A DNA stretch of 14,321 nucleotides from Bacteroidia bacterium (GTDB lineage Bacteria > Bacteroidota > Bacteroidia > Bacteroidales > GCA-2748055): positions 1 through 14,321 of the forward strand of contig JAUVKN010000075.1 of NCBI GenBank assembly GCA_030596245.1, given 5' to 3'. Below, piece after piece: positions 6,712 through 14,230 of this stretch. How positions within the stretch are numbered: position 1 is the first letter of the stretch; each line of letters begins with the position of its first letter. The notes beneath the pieces were generated by a model. That model did no database searches, was not told the DNA's origin, and saw only the letters and a list, made by a program, of their open reading frames with translations. Position numbers and translations under genes: made by a program.

Positions 6712-9700
6712 TTGTCCCGGAATAAAATCATATACTTGATAATGGGTCTGTTGTGCATTATGGCGCAGCAAGGGTTTTCTCAGTACCATACTCCTGTTCC
6801 GGAATTTCCAAACAGCTACACATCCATAGATACCATTTACTGTTTTGAACAGAACGATGTGGACTCAGTGGTTGTGGAGAGTGTTGTTGGTTTTGATGTG
6901 GACGATACAGTGATGGTGTACTGCATGCAGGGTGCAGAAATTAACACCGATTTTTCAAAATGGGCGGATCCTGAACTGTTGGGCAGGGATTACCAGGAAC
7001 CCAGAAATACTGGCAAATATGCTTTCCTGATTATTGATGAGATTATCGGTGCTCCCAGGAACCTTGTTGTACTAAATTCTACGGTTCAGCCGGGAATAAA
7101 ACCAATGGGTGAGGGAGAGGTCGCCCAATTGATCAAAGTTCCCTCTTACCGGAATGCGGTAGTAACTTCCAGCGGGGTCAAAGCAGTTGACTGGGATGGA
7201 AGTACAGGTGGGGTGGTGGCCATGTTTGTGCATGGAGTGCTGAAACTGAATGGAGATATTGATGTAACAGGATCAGGATTCCGGGGGGCCGGAGGAAGCA
7301 CTGATGATGTATACAATGGAGACTGTTCATCGGTCAATACGGTGACCTATGACAGTGCTTTTTACCTGACCAGCAATGTGTTGGCCGGACTGAAAGGAGA
7401 GGGCACCACCGACAGGCGTTTTGACAGGTTGCGTGGAAAGGCCATGAATATCAATGGAGGAGGAGGAGGCAATGGACTGTTTTCCGGTGGTGGAGGAGGA
7501 TCTAACTTTACCGGAGGCGGAAGAGGTGGTGATGAATCGACTCAGTGCGGACCGGGCGTCTTAAATCCGGGGGGGCGTGGAGGATTTCAACTGAGTGGTT
7601 CAGGGGCCTATTATTATAATTGGGATGAGATAAATCCAATCTTTAACTTATATGACCGCATATTTTTTGGAGGTGGGGGTGGTTCCGGGACACGGGTTGA
7701 CGGAAAAACCACCACAAACGGGGGGAATGGAGGAGGATTGGTAATCATTATTGCAGACACGATTGAAGGAAATGATAACTGGATCTTTGCTGACGGTGAT
7801 GATGTGACAGGCAATGCCACCGGGGCTGCAGGTGGTGGTGGTGGTGGTGGATGCATCGTGTTGGATGTTGGCGGTTATAAAACCACTCTGAATCTGTCAA
7901 CAACAGGAGGTGATGGTGGCAATACCACGGATTCTGACACCACCGGTCCGGGTGGTGGAGGCGGAGGTGGAATATACTGGTTGTCTGGCACAACCCAACC
8001 TGGTGTGATTCCGGCAAATGGCAGTGGTACCAGCGGAAAACATCTCTTCCCGGTGGAGATTAATTACGGTGCAACTGATGGTGGATTACCAGGGCTGAAA
8101 CACGAACTGGAAGCGCCGCTAAGGGGATTCCTCTTCAATTCGGTTCCCAGCGAATTTACAGTCTGCTCCGATCAGGTACCCGAACCCATTTTAGCATCCA
8201 TACCCAAGGGAGGAGATCCTACTCTTCCATATATATATACATGGGTGGACAGTTCTAAAACCCAGAACTTCTGGCAAGCATCCACCCTGGGAACAAATGG
8301 TATGCAGGATTTCGTTATCACGCAACCGCTTGCCGACACTACATATTTCAGAAGAATTGTTAAGAATGGTATTCTTCCGGCCGATACCAGTTTTCGGATC
8401 GCCGTCTATGTACACCCTGCAATTACCAACAATACAGTTTCTGCACCAGATACGGTATGCAAAGGCAATCGGCCACTACTTTTCTCTCCCTCGGCCACCA
8501 TCGGGGGCGGACCTACCGGGGGAGAATATTTCTACAAGTGGCAAAAAGATGAAAATGATGGATCGGGGTATACCGATGCAGACGGACCCGACGATATCAC
8601 CGGTGCCACATACTGGGCTCCGGGACTTGATACCACCACCAATTTTGCCAGGATAGCTTATGCAGGGGTCTGTGTGGATACCTCTGCCCCATTGACCGTC
8701 AAGGTATGGGAACCCCTGGCGAACTTTGAAATTACCCCCTTCGATACGGTATGCTACAATACGGAACTACCGGATGCCCTCCACAGCCTTACCGGGGTGC
8801 CCCCCACCGAAGGGGACCAGTCCGATATCCGGTATCAGTGGTACTCCTCCACAAATGCGACGAACTGGTCAGATGTTGGTGGTGAGACCTCCGAAACATT
8901 TTCGCCACCGGCACTTACCCAGACCACCTACTACCGCAGGGTGGTTTTGTCAGGCAGTGACGATGCCTGTATCGATACCAGCGATTATGTGGAGATCCTG
9001 AACATAAGCCTGATCACAGACAACACCATCTCAGTAACCCAGACAGTTTGCACTGGTGACCAACCGGATCTGTTTACAGGGTCCGATCCGGGCGGAGGGT
9101 ATCTGGGACTATACGGCTACCTGTGGGAGTCACGCACTGCATCCACCGGATGGGTACCGGCCACAGGGATCAACGATACAAAGACCAATTACGACCCCGG
9201 TGTGATGAATGGTGACACTACATTTTACAGAAGGGTGGTGGGATCAGGTGGCGTGGCCATGAATGTGTGCATCGATCTTAGTACAGAACTGGCGGTCAAT
9301 GTACTGCCACCCATCACCAACAATCTGATCACTGTGACCGATAGTGTGAAGTGTCAGGGTGAACTGGTGGATCCGCTTAACGGAACCACCCCGGGTGGGG
9401 GAGATGGTGCCTGGACTTACAAGTGGGAAGTGGCTGCCGGACAGGATAGCCCGGACTCCTGGGTCACCATAGGCTCGGACGAAGTTTCGATCCTGGATCC
9501 TTCACCACTGGATAGTGAACATGATCGCTGGTACAAACGTATCATATTCAGTGGTCCGGGAACCGGTCCGGAACAGGTATGTAAAGATACCACTGAGCTT
9601 CTCCATGTTACAGTACACACTGGGATCACCGGGAACACCATTGTTCGAAACGACTCGGTCTGTTTCGACGATTCAAAATTGTTATTGGGGGATACTCCTC

Positions 9701-11085
9701 TGGGTGAAGAGGGAGTAACGCCCATATACACATGGAGAGACCTGGATACCGGCAGTGACCTTCCCGGCTCTGATCAGGAGGACTTTACCACCGATCCATA
9801 CACCAGTCTGGGGAATTATAATTATAAACGGTTGGTTCATATTGGAGTGTGTACGGATCTATCCGATTCCATGACCATTTCGGTCATGCAGCTTCCTGGC
9901 GGGATGCTTACCGACGATGCCTTCAGGGCGTGCGAACAGGATTTAGAGCTGGCCATTGACCTGAATATGGACGGATTACAGACCTACGTATTGCCGTGGG
10001 AAGTAACTCTAAGGAACGGGGTTGCTACCGGGATAGGACCCCTTGAAGTGACCGGGGATGGTACCCTGCCCATTACGCTGGATATCGATGTGGATAGTCT
10101 GCAGCTCTACTACGAATTGGAATCCATTACCTATCATTCTGTAGGAGGAAGGTATTCCTGCACCGCCCCCGCAGGCAACATGTCAGGGGTGGTACCCATC
10201 CATGTATTCAGGAAGCCAGAGCCTCATATCCTGGTGTATGGGGAGGACAGTGATAGCTTTAAGGTGTGCAACACTACGGTGACCCTGGAGGCCTATGCCG
10301 ATAATGGAACAGCTACCTGGAGCAATGATCCCTCCGGAGTCTTCTTCACACCAGGATCAGGTCAGGATGAGTACCTGGTTTCCATTCCAAACGATCATGA
10401 TGCATTTGGGAAATATACCCTGACCCTCACCAGTGAGGCTGGTGATTGCGCCGGAGAAGATATGATTGACATCCATTACTTCGAACAACCGGCTCCTGCT
10501 TTTGCAGGAGAGGATACCGTCATCTTCCTGATCAATTCCATCCAGCTGAGAGCAGATCCACCCACAGCCGGAGTTGGGACCTGGACAACGGCTTCAGGTG
10601 GTGTAATTATTGACGACGAGCATTCCTACAATACTTTTGCCCATGAGCTGGCCCTGGGAGAGGAGAACAAATTCAACTGGACAGTAACCAACGGAGTGGA
10701 TGAAGATGAAGGCATGTGTGTAACCTCCAGCGACGTAACGATAGTGCTTCGCAATGAGCTAAAGAGATACGACGGGTTTTCGCCCAACGAAGATATGCAC
10801 AATGAGTATTTCATCATGCAGGGATTGGCTTATGCGGATGAATTCTCCATCTCATTTTTTAATGCACTGGGGAATACGGTGCGGACCATCACCCATGAAA
10901 GCGTTGAAGAACTTGACATCGATCCGGCGCTGATTGCCAACGGACTTCGGGATGATGAAATGGTGGTTTGGGACGGCTACTCCGATAGAAATCTGGTACC
11001 CTCGGGCACTTACTATTATGCGGGGTATTTTATCATGTACGAAGAAAGATATGAACTTCAAGGATCTGTAGTTGTGGTAAGGTAG
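6712..11085 (+). CDS. Giant secreted surface protein: glycine-rich region, six Ig-like repeats, type B T9SS C-terminal signal
   Basis: About 1457 aa, predicted to be exported by Sec and then across the outer membrane by the type IX system. The frame is open from 6541, but that would overlap the kinase by 68 bp and put 57 residues ahead of the signal peptide. A TTG at 6712 gives MSRNKIIYLIMGLLC..., with basic residues, a hydrophobic core and an FSQ cleavage site; the ATG at 6742 gives a shorter one with no basic residue. Layout from 6712: N-terminal domain (about 25-185), glycine-rich region (about 187-427), six Ig-like repeats of 90-104 aa (about 479-1061), more Ig-like domains to about 1349, and a C-terminal signal (1350-1457). 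That signal has FSPNEDMHNEYFIMQGL (from 1356), FFNALGNTV, WDG (1420), VPSGTYYY and a terminal QGSVVVVR, matching the gliding-motility-associated/type B C-terminal family. Inferred role: adhesin or cell-surface filament. It is first in an operon with a PorP/SprF-like gene 6 nt downstream. Function is certain only at the level of a T9SS type B cargo. Confidence 0.88.
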   Translation: MSRNKIIYLIMGLLCIMAQQGFSQYHTPVPEFPNSYTSIDTIYCFEQNDVDSVVVESVVGFDVDDTVMVYCMQGAEINTDFSKWADPELLGRDYQEPRNTGKYAFLIIDEIIGAPRNLVVLNSTVQPGIKPMGEGEVAQLIKVPSYRNAVVTSSGVKAVDWDGSTGGVVAMFVHGVLKLNGDIDVTGSGFRGAGGSTDDVYNGDCSSVNTVTYDSAFYLTSNVLAGLKGEGTTDRRFDRLRGKAMNINGGGGGNGLFSGGGGGSNFTGGGRGGDESTQCGPGVLNPGGRGGFQLSGSGAYYYNWDEINPIFNLYDRIFFGGGGGSGTRVDGKTTTNGGNGGGLVIIIADTIEGNDNWIFADGDDVTGNATGAAGGGGGGGCIVLDVGGYKTTLNLSTTGGDGGNTTDSDTTGPGGGGGGGIYWLSGTTQPGVIPANGSGTSGKHLFPVEINYGATDGGLPGLKHELEAPLRGFLFNSVPSEFTVCSDQVPEPILASIPKGGDPTLPYIYTWVDSSKTQNFWQASTLGTNGMQDFVITQPLADTTYFRRIVKNGILPADTSFRIAVYVHPAITNNTVSAPDTVCKGNRPLLFSPSATIGGGPTGGEYFYKWQKDENDGSGYTDADGPDDITGATYWAPGLDTTTNFARIAYAGVCVDTSAPLTVKVWEPLANFEITPFDTVCYNTELPDALHSLTGVPPTEGDQSDIRYQWYSSTNATNWSDVGGETSETFSPPALTQTTYYRRVVLSGSDDACIDTSDYVEILNISLITDNTISVTQTVCTGDQPDLFTGSDPGGGYLGLYGYLWESRTASTGWVPATGINDTKTNYDPGVMNGDTTFYRRVVGSGGVAMNVCIDLSTELAVNVLPPITNNLITVTDSVKCQGELVDPLNGTTPGGGDGAWTYKWEVAAGQDSPDSWVTIGSDEVSILDPSPLDSEHDRWYKRIIFSGPGTGPEQVCKDTTELLHVTVHTGITGNTIVRNDSVCFDDSKLLLGDTPLGEEGVTPIYTWRDLDTGSDLPGSDQEDFTTDPYTSLGNYNYKRLVHIGVCTDLSDSMTISVMQLPGGMLTDDAFRACEQDLELAIDLNMDGLQTYVLPWEVTLRNGVATGIGPLEVTGDGTLPITLDIDVDSLQLYYELESITYHSVGGRYSCTAPAGNMSGVVPIHVFRKPEPHILVYGEDSDSFKVCNTTVTLEAYADNGTATWSNDPSGVFFTPGSGQDEYLVSIPNDHDAFGKYTLTLTSEAGDCAGEDMIDIHYFEQPAPAFAGEDTVIFLINSIQLRADPPTAGVGTWTTASGGVIIDDEHSYNTFAHELALGEENKFNWTVTNGVDEDEGMCVTSSDVTIVLRNELKRYDGFSPNEDMHNEYFIMQGLAYADEFSISFFNALGNTVRTITHESVEELDIDPALIANGLRDDEMVVWDGYSDRNLVPSGTYYYAGYFIMYEERYELQGSVVVVR
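7270..7995 (+). repeat. Glycine-rich coding region with a (GGT)6 microsatellite
   Basis: Codes for clusters such as NGGGGGNGLFSGGGGGSN, GRGGDE, FFGGGGGSG, NGGNGGG, AGGGGGGGC and PGGGGGGG separated by hydrophobic strand-like stretches (GLVIIIADTI, GCIVLDVGG, GGIYWLSG). GGT is repeated six times at 7831-7848. Changes in copy number would add or remove glycines without shifting the frame. The alternation of glycine runs and short strands suggests a folded glycine-rich domain rather than pure disorder. Confidence 0.8.
8146..9894 (+). repeat. Six tandem Ig-like repeats (protein level)
   Basis: Repeats begin near 8146, 8422, 8719, 9013, 9313 and 9625, each 90-104 residues. The shared pattern is ITxNTI, then (D/Q)(T/S)VC, PxGG, YxW, a second W, TTYYRRxV or a variant, and C-x-D-(T/L)-S before a V-x-V strand. 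Five repeats carry a Cys near each end (for example DTVCKG and GVCVDTS), suggesting one disulfide per domain. The first repeat has only the leading Cys, with PADTS in place of the second. DNA identity between units appears low, so these are old duplications. Confidence 0.8.
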
Positions 11086-11091
11086 TAATTT

Positions 11092-12009
11092 ATGAAAAGG
11101 AATTTGCTCACATACATCATCTTGCTGATGGCCATTGCCGGTTCTTCACAGAATACGCTGATCCCGTCTGTGAGCAACTATCACCTTACCTGGACCACCA
11201 TTAATCCGGCTTTTTCCGGATTCAGGGATGCCATCAGTGTCAGCTCCCTCTACAGGTCAGCCCTTTATGGTGAGCTTGGTCCCCAGGACATGCAGCTGAA
11301 TATGCACACCCCATTGGGCAATTCAAAAGTGGCGGTAGGGGGGATTGTCTCTTATAACACTACGCCGTACCAGAATATGGTTTCGGTGATGACTACCTAT
11401 GCATACCGGATATACCTTGGAAGTGGAAGACTCTCCTTCGGTCTGTCAGCAGGTGCATATGGGGTCAACAGCGATATGTCGGGTATTCCACTCAGGGATC
11501 CAAACGATCCGGCTTTCCCAACTGAAGTTTATCAGCGTTGGTTCCCTAATTTCGGAACAGGGGTACTCTATTATACAGATGAGTTTTTTGTTGGACTCTC
11601 AGTACCCGAACTGCTCTCCATACCCCGGGAGAACGAGTCCATCGGCACTGTTAATTTTGAAGAGTACAGGGTTATTCTTACCGGTGCCTACCTCTTTGAT
11701 ATCAGCAGAGCGTTCCGGTTGAAACCCTCGGTGATGGTGGACTATAACCAGGCATACACTTCATTTAAGGCGAGCATGAATGTGGGCCTGATGGATTCCA
11801 GGGTGTTTATTGGCGGGGCTTATGATTATCCTAATTTTGCCATCGCCCTGCTGAATTTCCAGGTGAATCCACAATGGTTGGTGGGATATGCCTATACATT
11901 TAATACGGGACCTGTAAGCAAGGCCCTGGGCGGGAGTCACGAGATTGTATTACGCTGGGAATTCAGGCCCGTGATTCATACCATACCCGATGATCCCTTC
12001 TATTTTTAG
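11092..12009 (+). CDS. PorP/SprF family type IX secretion outer-membrane protein
   Basis: Predicted outer-membrane beta-barrel of 305 aa. The signal peptide MKRNLLTYIILLMAIAGSSQ is followed by the family hallmark NPAFSGFRD (38-46), usually NPAYAG-like in relatives. Then come alternating amphipathic strands rich in Gly, Tyr and Phe (GGIVSYNTTPY, LSFGLSAGAYGV, FFVGLSVPEL, VFIGGAYDY, QWLVGYAYTFN). It ends LRWEFRP...FYF, with a C-terminal aromatic residue as in many outer-membrane barrels. In Flavobacterium johnsoniae SprF is needed to deliver the type B cargo SprB to the surface, and SprF-like genes commonly lie beside type B cargo genes. Here the gene starts 6 nt after such a cargo, so it is probably its dedicated export or anchoring partner. 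It is not necessarily the core PorP of the secretion machine. Confidence 0.92.
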   Translation: MKRNLLTYIILLMAIAGSSQNTLIPSVSNYHLTWTTINPAFSGFRDAISVSSLYRSALYGELGPQDMQLNMHTPLGNSKVAVGGIVSYNTTPYQNMVSVMTTYAYRIYLGSGRLSFGLSAGAYGVNSDMSGIPLRDPNDPAFPTEVYQRWFPNFGTGVLYYTDEFFVGLSVPELLSIPRENESIGTVNFEEYRVILTGAYLFDISRAFRLKPSVMVDYNQAYTSFKASMNVGLMDSRVFIGGAYDYPNFAIALLNFQVNPQWLVGYAYTFNTGPVSKALGGSHEIVLRWEFRPVIHTIPDDPFYF

Positions 12010-12012
12010 ATC

Positions 12013-13425
12013 ATGAAAAAGGCTGCACTTACCATATTGTCCCTGATGATCCTGCTGCCTGTAGTGGAGGGCCAGGACTATTACCAGGTGAAAAAAAGCA
12101 CCAGGATCTCCACTGGAATGGATGAAGCAGTGGCGCTTCCCTATAAGATTGGAAAGGATTCTTTGGTGGTGTACATGACACAATCCACCAGTGTGGGAGC
12201 CAGCAGTCCCACTGACTCTGAAGGCCGAAGATTGTTTACCATCTTTCAATATAATGAAAAAACCCGCCAGAAAAAGCCATTCATTGATGCACTTGTTTCC
12301 CAACAGCATGAAGGTCCGGTCTCTTTTTCGGGTGACTATAAAACCATGGTCTTTTCCCAACAGCGACCTTCCGGGACCAACAGGAGTTCTGATCCGTTGG
12401 GGCTCTATTTTGCAGAGAATGTGGATGGAGAATGGCTGAATATCAGGGCTTTCGAGTTCAATGATGATTTTGCCTGGTTATTTTCACCAGCGCTTTCTCA
12501 GGACGGACGGACCCTCTATTTTGCAGCCAATATGGAGGATGCCTTAGGGGGATTTGATATCTACCGTTCGAAGCTTAGAGGAAGCAGTTGGACCAAACCG
12601 GAGAACCTGGGACCTGCTGTCAATACAACGGGAAATGAACTCTATCCTTTTGTTCACCCTTCTGGCACACTCTATTTTTCATCCAATGGCCATGACAACA
12701 CAGGTGGATTTGACCTCTATGAAACCACATTTATAAGTGGAAATTGGAACCAGGCTCAGAAGTTACCCCCTCCTCTCAACGGTTTGTCCGATGATTATCA
12801 TGTCTACTTTAGCGAAGATTATAAGTCTGGATTTCTTACCAGCAACCGGAGAAGCCGTAACAAAGAGATATTTAATTTCGAATACGATATACCTCCTTTA
12901 GGGGTGCCCGAACCCATTAAAAAGACCTTTTATAAGTACAAGATATATGACCGGAAGCTCGATACGGTGGATCCCAATCTTTTTCGGTATTCGTGGGTGA
13001 TCAATGATACCCTGGAGATTCCCGGCCACGAGGTCATTTATAAGTTTCCTGATCCCGGAACCTATGTATGTGAGTTAAAAGTATTTGATATACAACTTGA
13101 TACCTTTGTGATAGGGCAGACCGTAAATACCCTGAATATTCGTTTGAATGAACAGGCTGTGATCACCTGTCCTGATACCATTCCTGCCAATACTCCTGTG
13201 GAATTTGATGGCAGCAGTACATATCTTCCCGGTTTGAATGTGAGCAGGTATCTTTGGGAATTTGGTGATGGAAGATTTGGTGAAGGCATCAAAACGAATC
13301 ATACATACCTCTATCCGGGACGGTACCGCATTATCCTGGGTGTTGAGATGCGAAAAGAGAGAAGAAGGGATGATCCTGTTGTTCGCTCCAACTTTAAAGA
13401 TGTGATAGTTATTGCTCCTCAATAG
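12013..13425 (+). CDS. Exported PD40 beta-propeller plus PKD domain protein
   Basis: The 470-aa protein starts 3 nt after the SprF-like gene. A signal peptide (MKKAALTILSLMILLPVVEG, then QDYY) directs it to the envelope. Residues about 100-290 carry four PD40/WD40-like blades: GPVSFSGDYKTMVFSQ (from 101), FSPALSQDGRTLYFAAN with GGFDIYRS (from 157), YPFVHPSGTLYFSSNG with GGFDLYET (from 208) and DYHVYFSEDYKSGFLTSN (from 261). A PKD-like segment follows (about 303-377, ending PGTYVCELKVFD), then a clear PKD domain (about 383-447) with YLWEFGDG at 414-421 and HTYLYPGRYRI. The protein stops soon after the PKD domain. PorE-type T9SS proteins combine PD40 with an OmpA peptidoglycan-binding domain, which is absent here. 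Inferred: a periplasmic or surface accessory factor for the cargo and SprF-like pair. No lipobox cysteine is seen. Confidence 0.85.
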   Translation: MKKAALTILSLMILLPVVEGQDYYQVKKSTRISTGMDEAVALPYKIGKDSLVVYMTQSTSVGASSPTDSEGRRLFTIFQYNEKTRQKKPFIDALVSQQHEGPVSFSGDYKTMVFSQQRPSGTNRSSDPLGLYFAENVDGEWLNIRAFEFNDDFAWLFSPALSQDGRTLYFAANMEDALGGFDIYRSKLRGSSWTKPENLGPAVNTTGNELYPFVHPSGTLYFSSNGHDNTGGFDLYETTFISGNWNQAQKLPPPLNGLSDDYHVYFSEDYKSGFLTSNRRSRNKEIFNFEYDIPPLGVPEPIKKTFYKYKIYDRKLDTVDPNLFRYSWVINDTLEIPGHEVIYKFPDPGTYVCELKVFDIQLDTFVIGQTVNTLNIRLNEQAVITCPDTIPANTPVEFDGSSTYLPGLNVSRYLWEFGDGRFGEGIKTNHTYLYPGRYRIILGVEMRKERRRDDPVVRSNFKDVIVIAPQ

Positions 13426-13494
13426 ATTTCTTTGTTGCTCATCATCAGATGTTTATAAGCTTATTTGATAACTCAGGTTTTATTTTGCACGGAA

Positions 13495-13521
13495 TTTGTA
13501 TACTTTTAAACTGTATACAAA
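13495..13521. promoter_or_regulatory. Perfect 9-9-9 inverted repeat upstream of the last gene
   Basis: TTTGTATAC (13495-13503), a 9-nt spacer TTTTAAACT, and GTATACAAA (13513-13521) form a perfect dyad ending 10 bases before the ATG at 13532. It could be an operator or a leader hairpin near the ribosome site. The gap 13426-13531 also has TTTG at 13464 and TATTTTG at 13481, which loosely resemble Bacteroidota promoter elements but are spaced too closely to assign. Confidence 0.4.
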
Positions 13522-13531
13522 ATGGAATAAG

Positions 13532-14230
13532 ATGATTAAGCAATTATATATATTTATCTTACTAACCATCAGCACGTTGGGAATTGCTCAACCAGTTCCC
13601 AATGTGGAGGAAAATATTCCTTACCTGATGACCTTCGGGCTGGAAGCGGAGACTAGCTGGGGGGATGATGATTTTTCCCAGGCATTCTTCTTCCTGATCC
13701 CGGAAGAGTATGATCAGCCCTTTTTTATCCGGGTCTTTGATCCCGATACGGGGGGTGATGTGGATGAGATTGCAGGTGATTGGAACACCCGTAGTGTGTA
13801 TGAGGTATTCGGCGGAGAGCTGTGTTGGACCGAAGATGACGCCAAGGAAACCAATCCTTCCGGAAACTATAAGAGTGGTACGCTACTAGCATCGAGGGCC
13901 TTTGCCCAGAATCCCAGGTATGACAACAGCTGGTATACATTCGGACCATTTAACCCTGCCCAGGGTGAATACGTAGAGTATTACAGGGGAAGGATATTTA
14001 AGATCATATGCGAGGGTGTGGCAGGAGACGATGGAAACATGTACCGGTATTACCTCAGTACCGATGCCAATGATAACAGGCCTATAGAGGGGGCCAATGC
14101 ATTTGCCTATGAATACTCTTTCAGAATGCATAACGATTATGAAGAGGTCTCCCATATCTATCCATATATTGAAAATGGAACCATCTCGGTGAAGATTTCC
14201 AATTTTGACTGGGACAATGATGGAAATATT
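13532..14230 (+). CDS. Secreted protein of unknown function, 3' end lost to an artefact
   Basis: At least 233 residues of genuine sequence. The ATG at 13532 is preferred because it gives a clean signal peptide (MIKQLYIFILLTISTLGIAQ, cleavage near IAQ-PVPN) and has GGAATAAG just upstream. A TTG at 13496 is also in frame but would bury the signal. The mature part is acidic and aromatic, with beta-type segments (FFIRVFDPDTGGDVDEIAG, YVEYYRGRIFKIICEG, AFAYEYSFRMHN). It ends in DWDNDGNI (226-233), a DxDxDG calcium-loop-like motif. I do not recognise a named domain. A TAG at 14234-14236 closes the frame, but it lies inside adapter-like sequence, so the true gene probably runs beyond the contig. It sits 106 bp after the PD40/PKD gene on the same strand and may belong to the same surface locus. 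Confidence 0.75.

Noticed and set aside
7614..8017. Minus-strand proline- and histidine-rich open frames opposite the glycine-rich region
   Set aside because: They are the complement of GGN codon runs: composition artefacts with no start context or family resemblance.
8297..9001. Extra plus-strand frames inside the Ig-like repeats
   Set aside because: Low-complexity shadows in another frame of a gene with clear domain structure.
7270..9894. CRISPR array or DNA-level tandem repeat
   Set aside because: The repetition is at the protein level; there are no regularly spaced identical DNA repeats.
13496..13531. TTG start for the last gene at 13496
   Set aside because: It lies inside the inverted repeat and adds polar residues in front of a good signal peptide.
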